From positions 1-44,091 of the forward strand of contig JAFARZ010000325.1 in assembly GCA_019245115.1 (NCBI GenBank): a stretch of DNA of 44,091 nt. Reading direction: 5' to 3'. A program made the position numbers and the translations under genes. How positions within the stretch are numbered: position 1 is the stretch's first letter; the number at the start of each line of letters is the position of its first letter. This document shows positions 41,307-44,091 of the stretch, piece by piece. The stretch is from Streptosporangiaceae bacterium. Its GTDB lineage: Bacteria > Actinomycetota > Actinomycetes > Streptosporangiales > Streptosporangiaceae. Under the pieces are notes generated by a model that saw only the letters and a program-made list of their open reading frames with translations, was not told the origin of the DNA and searched no databases.

Positions 41307-41854
41307 CTATGCGCTGGGATCGCGGAGACCGACTGAGTCGTGTCGCCAGAACGGCTCTGCATAGACCAGTGTCCCTGTCATCCATGGCTTGTACTCCGGG
41401 AGCCTGATGGCCTGGAAGGCACTATCCGGAATGCGCAGGGAGGGCTTCCGGAAACCCAGGTCGCCACCGGGCGTGAACCCGAAGCGTGAGTAATAGCCCG
41501 GATCCCCCTCCAGAAAGACCAGGGGGACGCCCCGCTGAGCCACTGCCTTCAGCCCCTTCCGCACCAAGGCCGAGCCGATGCCGCGCTTGTGGTAACCGGG
41601 CAGTACCGCCAAGGGGCTGAACACGTGCACCTCGACCAGCCGCCGGGGGGCGTCGAGCAGACTGCGGGTGAACATGACGTGCCCGACGATCTGCCCGTCG
41701 CGCCCGGCAACCAGTGAGAGGCCATCCTCCGGCGTGATGGTCTCCCGCAGGCTATCGACCAGGCCCGCCACGACCGGGCGTGGTCACCGAACGCCCGCAG
41801 GTGGATCTCCCGCACAAGCTCTTTGTCGCCCGGAAGTTCTCCGCGAAGCTCCAT
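41307..41854 (-). pseudogene. GNAT N-acetyltransferase gene with frameshift
   Basis: The N-terminus (MELRGELPGDKELVREIHLR, FGDHA) lies in one frame from ATG 41854. At about 41775 the homologous sequence moves by one base to the frame starting ...VAGLVDSLRETITPEDGLSL and runs intact to the stop at 41307. It includes the acetyl-CoA loop LPGYHKRGIGSALVRKGLKA and the GDPGYYSRFGF segment of the YhbS-like GNAT group. One missing base explains the break, so it is either a recent pseudogene or a sequencing/assembly error. Role of the intact form: acetyl transfer to a small molecule or protein. Confidence 0.8.
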
Positions 41855-42035
41855 GCCTGGATGGTAAAGATCCCTCCCGGTAGCTGGCACACGGTTTTAG
41901 CCCGGACGCTGAATAAGGTCATGTCCCGGCAAGGCAAGGTTCGCTGACGCGGCACCAGAGAGGCACGTGTCATGCGGCAGGCACGGGCCTCACTCCGGCG
42001 CGGCAGCCCGGTCTTCGCAGCGCACCTGGAAACGC

Positions 42036-42416
42036 TCAGCGGGCCGACCGCCCGAGAAACTTCTCGATACTCCGGCGCTCGCGCTTGGTCGGACGGCCCG
42101 CGCCGCGGTCCCGGGCAGCCACCGGGATGGCCTCCTCGCGGGGCGGAGGAGGAGGGCTGTTGTCGATGTAGCACCCGGCTGCGGCCGATGCGCTGACCCG
42201 CTTGGTGATGACCTGCTGGACGATCACGACGCGTTCACGTCCCTCGCCGCGCAGCCGGACCTCGTCACCGGCCCGTACGGCGTGCGCGGGCTTGACCCGG
42301 ACCCCGTTGACCCTGACGTGCCCGGCCCGGCAGGCAACAGACGCGGCTGAGCGGGTCCGGGCCAGCCGCACCGACCATATCCAGCTGTCCACCCGCCCAG
42401 CCTGATCACCTGCCAT
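42036..42416 (-). CDS. S4-domain RNA-binding protein, Hsp15-like
   Basis: 126 aa from ATG 42416. The S4 domain lies at residues ~7-65 (RVDSWIWSVRLARTRSAASV then CRAGHVRVNGVRVKPAHAVR then AGDEVRL), followed by a strand (RERVVIVQQVITKRV) and a basic Arg-rich tail (RPTKRERRSIEKFLGRSAR). This is the layout of the Hsp15/YrfH family, which binds free 50S subunits with a blocked nascent chain and helps recycle them. The tail differs from the E. coli form, with an inserted Pro-rich stretch (SPPPPPR). Single gene; no operon partner. Confidence 0.85.
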   Translation of the reverse strand: MAGDQAGRVDSWIWSVRLARTRSAASVACRAGHVRVNGVRVKPAHAVRAGDEVRLRGEGRERVVIVQQVITKRVSASAAAGCYIDNSPPPPPREEAIPVAARDRGAGRPTKRERRSIEKFLGRSAR

Positions 42417-42563
42417 CCGGCAACTGTAATGCGGCACGCGCTCCCCGGCTGCGCCCAGCCTGACGTCTTCCGCCAAGGGCCGGCCGTCAGCGGCCTATGC
42501 GTTGCCCGGTGTTCCGTCTCAGTTGATGGGCGCGCGGTATCCATCGGTCTGCTGGCCGGCGGC

Positions 42564-43637
42564 CTACGGCTCGCCGAGGATGATGTCGCATGCCTGCTGG
42601 GTCACGAAGGCACACAACCGTGCGGCCTCGGTCAGCAGCGCGTCGCGGTCCGCGCGGCGCAGTCTGGTGAACGGCTGGAGGCGCAGCGTTCGGTCCCGGA
42701 TCTGCCAGGTGCCCTGCCACATGCCGTCGACGAGGAAGGTGCCGGCGGTTGCGCCGTTGCCTGGCGGGAGCGGCACGGGGCGGTTGCCGGGGATCAGCCG
42801 GGTGCGGTCCTTGTGCGACAGCAGCAGGTTGTCGTATGCGGGCAGGAACCGCGGCGGGGCGGGCATGTCCTCAGGAGGCCGGAGGGCGGCGGGCAGGTCG
42901 TACAGCAGCTGTCCCGCTTCTCCGCGGAACGTCCGCAAGGCCAGCCGCTCTGTCACCTCACGCAGCCGGGTCAGCCCGGACCACAGCTGGATGTCGGCGA
43001 CGCTCGCCGGGCCGAACGCGCCGAGATAGCGCAGTACCAGCGCATCGACCGGCACCGAACGCAGCCGCGCGCCGAGCTGGCTTTCCACCGGTGCCCAGAC
43101 CGCGGGGCCGGTCTTGCCCCAGATGCCCCGCGGTGGCACCTGGCACAGCGCGATGTGATGCGTCGCCGCGTACGCCAGCGCGCTGGGATCGGCGCCGGGC
43201 CAGTGCTCGGCGAGCAGCTTGCCGAGCTCGGTGCGGGTGCGCGGCCGCTCAGCCAGCAGCCGCTCGGCCTGCCTGAGCAGCGCGTCCCGGTCCACTCCCT
43301 GGGTGCCATGGCGAAAGTGCGCGCTGAAATCGGCGGCGTGCAGCGGGTAGAACAGCGCGCGCCAGTCCAGGCAGTCGCGGGCGCTGACCAGATGCACGGT
43401 GTTGCGCATCAGGTGCAGCCGGACCACCTGACGCTGCTCGGTCAGCGCCGACAGCTCGTCCGGCGCGAAGTCCCGCAGGCGGGTCCACAGTCCCAGGTAC
43501 GGGGCGAGCGGCGCCTGGGATTGCATCCCGGCCAGGTGCTCGATCGCGTCGATCGCCGGTGCCGGCGCGCGTTCCAGCAGGTACTGGCGGGCCAGCGTGG
43601 CCCGGTTGAGACCACGCTGGCTCAGCAGATCGGTCAC
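42564..43637 (-). CDS. winged-helix DNA-binding domain protein (HTH_42, AlkX/YcaQ type)
   Basis: 357 aa. The N-terminal winged-helix region (LSQRGLNRATLARQYLLERA then AIEHLAGMQSQAPLAPYLGL) and the conserved TVHLVSARDCLDW segment match the HTH_42 family. Members such as YcaQ and AlkX act on interstrand DNA crosslinks or nucleic-acid adducts. The C-terminal segment (FLVDGMWQGTWQIRDRTLRL) is also family-typical. The start overlaps the stop of the downstream-in-window epoxide-hydrolase gene by 4 nt, so the two are co-transcribed in the order hydrolase then winged-helix gene. Confidence 0.88.
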   Translation of the reverse strand: MTDLLSQRGLNRATLARQYLLERAPAPAIDAIEHLAGMQSQAPLAPYLGLWTRLRDFAPDELSALTEQRQVVRLHLMRNTVHLVSARDCLDWRALFYPLHAADFSAHFRHGTQGVDRDALLRQAERLLAERPRTRTELGKLLAEHWPGADPSALAYAATHHIALCQVPPRGIWGKTGPAVWAPVESQLGARLRSVPVDALVLRYLGAFGPASVADIQLWSGLTRLREVTERLALRTFRGEAGQLLYDLPAALRPPEDMPAPPRFLPAYDNLLLSHKDRTRLIPGNRPVPLPPGNGATAGTFLVDGMWQGTWQIRDRTLRLQPFTRLRRADRDALLTEAARLCAFVTQQACDIILGEP

Positions 43638-44091
43638 CGCAGCGGCCCGAAGAAGGCCTGCAGGTCCGCTGCCAGCTGGGCGGGGGCTTCCATCGCCGGG
43701 AAGTGCTGGCCGCGGCCGAACTCGGCCCAGTGCGCGCCGGCCGGCGCGGGGACCAGCTTGCGTACCGTCTCATCCGCGCCGAAGACCGCGAAGCCCTGCG
43801 GTACGGCCGGTGGCGTGCCCCAGTCGGCGGAGTGCGCCTGCTCGTACAGGGTGTGCGCGGCGGTGGCGCCGGAGCCGGTGAACCAGTACAGGCTGACCGT
43901 GGTGAGCAGCTGGTCGCGGTCGACCGGCAGGTCGGTCCACTCGTGCACCTTCTCGGCGATCCAGGCCAGCTGCAGCAGCGGCGAGTCGGCCAGGCCGTAG
44001 CCGATGGTCTGCGGCCGGCTGTTCTGGATCGCCAGGTAGCCCGAACCTTCCCTGGTGAACGCGTCCATCCGGTCCAGGATCAGCTTGTCGA
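43634..44091 (-). CDS. epoxide-hydrolase-like alpha/beta hydrolase, 3' part only
   Basis: The frame is open at the window edge, so the N-terminal part, including the nucleophile, is not visible. The visible ~150 residues read QNSRPQTIGYGLADSPLLQL then AWIAEKVHEWTD, then the lid-end LLTTVSLYWFTGSGATAA, and close with HWAEFGRGQHFPAMEAP (catalytic His). These are hallmarks of the EPHX1-like epoxide hydrolase group common in actinomycetes. It opens epoxides to diols in detoxification or catabolism. The stop overlaps the next gene's start by 4 nt. Confidence 0.85.
   Translation of the reverse strand, partial: DKLILDRMDAFTREGSGYLAIQNSRPQTIGYGLADSPLLQLAWIAEKVHEWTDLPVDRDQLLTTVSLYWFTGSGATAAHTLYEQAHSADWGTPPAVPQGFAVFGADETVRKLVPAPAGAHWAEFGRGQHFPAMEAPAQLAADLQAFFGPLR

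Noticed and set aside
42429..44000. 523-codon plus-strand open frame
   Set aside because: Antisense to the winged-helix and epoxide-hydrolase genes, both of which have clear family motifs.
1..44091. CRISPR array, prophage or conjugative element
   Set aside because: No regularly spaced repeats with spacers, no integrase, capsid, portal or conjugation gene was found. The repeats seen are too short or too few.
1..44091. tRNA or rRNA genes
   Set aside because: No cloverleaf with TTCRANY-type T-arm or rRNA-like sequence was recognised by eye. A tRNA scan would settle it.

Overview
The window is high-GC DNA with Streptomyces-like gene style: GTG starts, 1-4 nt gene overlaps, AGGAGG ribosome sites, CUT1 sugar ABC transporters without an ATPase gene, SigE-type ECF sigma factor, secreted chitinase with a CBM5/12 module, and XRE/TPR regulators. 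It is from an actinomycete (Streptomycetales, Streptosporangiales, Catenulisporales or a relative). No rRNA, tRNA, CRISPR array, intact transposase or phage module was seen, so this reads as an accessory chromosomal region.

Layout. (1) 0.3-3.9 kb: a compact island of two different membrane di-iron desaturases flanking a free-standing B3/B4 (PheRS-editing-type) protein and a LysE/ArgO-type amino-acid exporter. This is the most unusual locus here. I propose, as inference, that it makes, exports and protects against an unsaturated amino-acid-like compound. (2) 4.3-7.2 kb: an acidic two-TM protein of unknown function and a long acyl-CoA dehydrogenase of the VLCAD type. (3) 7.2-13.7 kb: a patchy region with a decayed XRE-DUF5753 regulator fragment, paired 26-bp direct repeats, a 39-aa peptide gene with a very strong ribosome site, two hypothetical/TPR proteins, a decayed SnoaL-like gene and two tandem XRE-TPR regulators. 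(4) 13.9-22.5 kb: a glycan-utilisation operon (sugar-binding lipoprotein, two CUT1 permeases, a cytoplasmic putative glycosidase, and a secreted beta-helix enzyme with a ricin-type lectin), divergent from a FadR-type GntR regulator with a clear palindromic operator between them. The cytoplasmic enzyme has lost its natural stop, or is frameshifted, and its frame stays open 685 nt into the next gene.

(5) 22.5-29.3 kb: a small secreted protein, then an operon of ABC ATPase, ABC permease with an extracytoplasmic tail, and a membrane-anchored YVTN-propeller/phosphoesterase fusion, closed by a near-perfect terminator. (6) 29.4-33.3 kb: an MFS exporter, a secreted GH18 chitinase with a 23-glycine linker, a small membrane protein preceded by 21-bp tandem repeats, and a small secreted protein. 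(7) 33.6-36.2 kb: a tandem duplication of a RibD/DHFR-type reductase, an AraC regulator, and an alpha/beta-hydrolase gene gutted by two internal deletions. (8) 36.7-38.3 kb: an ECF sigma factor and membrane-anchored partner under a likely autoregulated promoter. (9) 38.2-44.1 kb: a 34-bp perfect palindrome, a TetR regulator divergent from an alpha/beta hydrolase across a palindromic operator, a hypothetical protein, a frameshifted GNAT acetyltransferase, an Hsp15-like S4 protein, a winged-helix AlkX/YcaQ-type protein and the 3' part of an epoxide-hydrolase-like gene cut by the window edge.

The unifying themes are secreted polysaccharide degradation (chitinase, beta-helix enzyme, CUT1 uptake), many one-component regulators beside their targets, and several genes caught in decay (positions 7287, 10381, 35887 and 41307).
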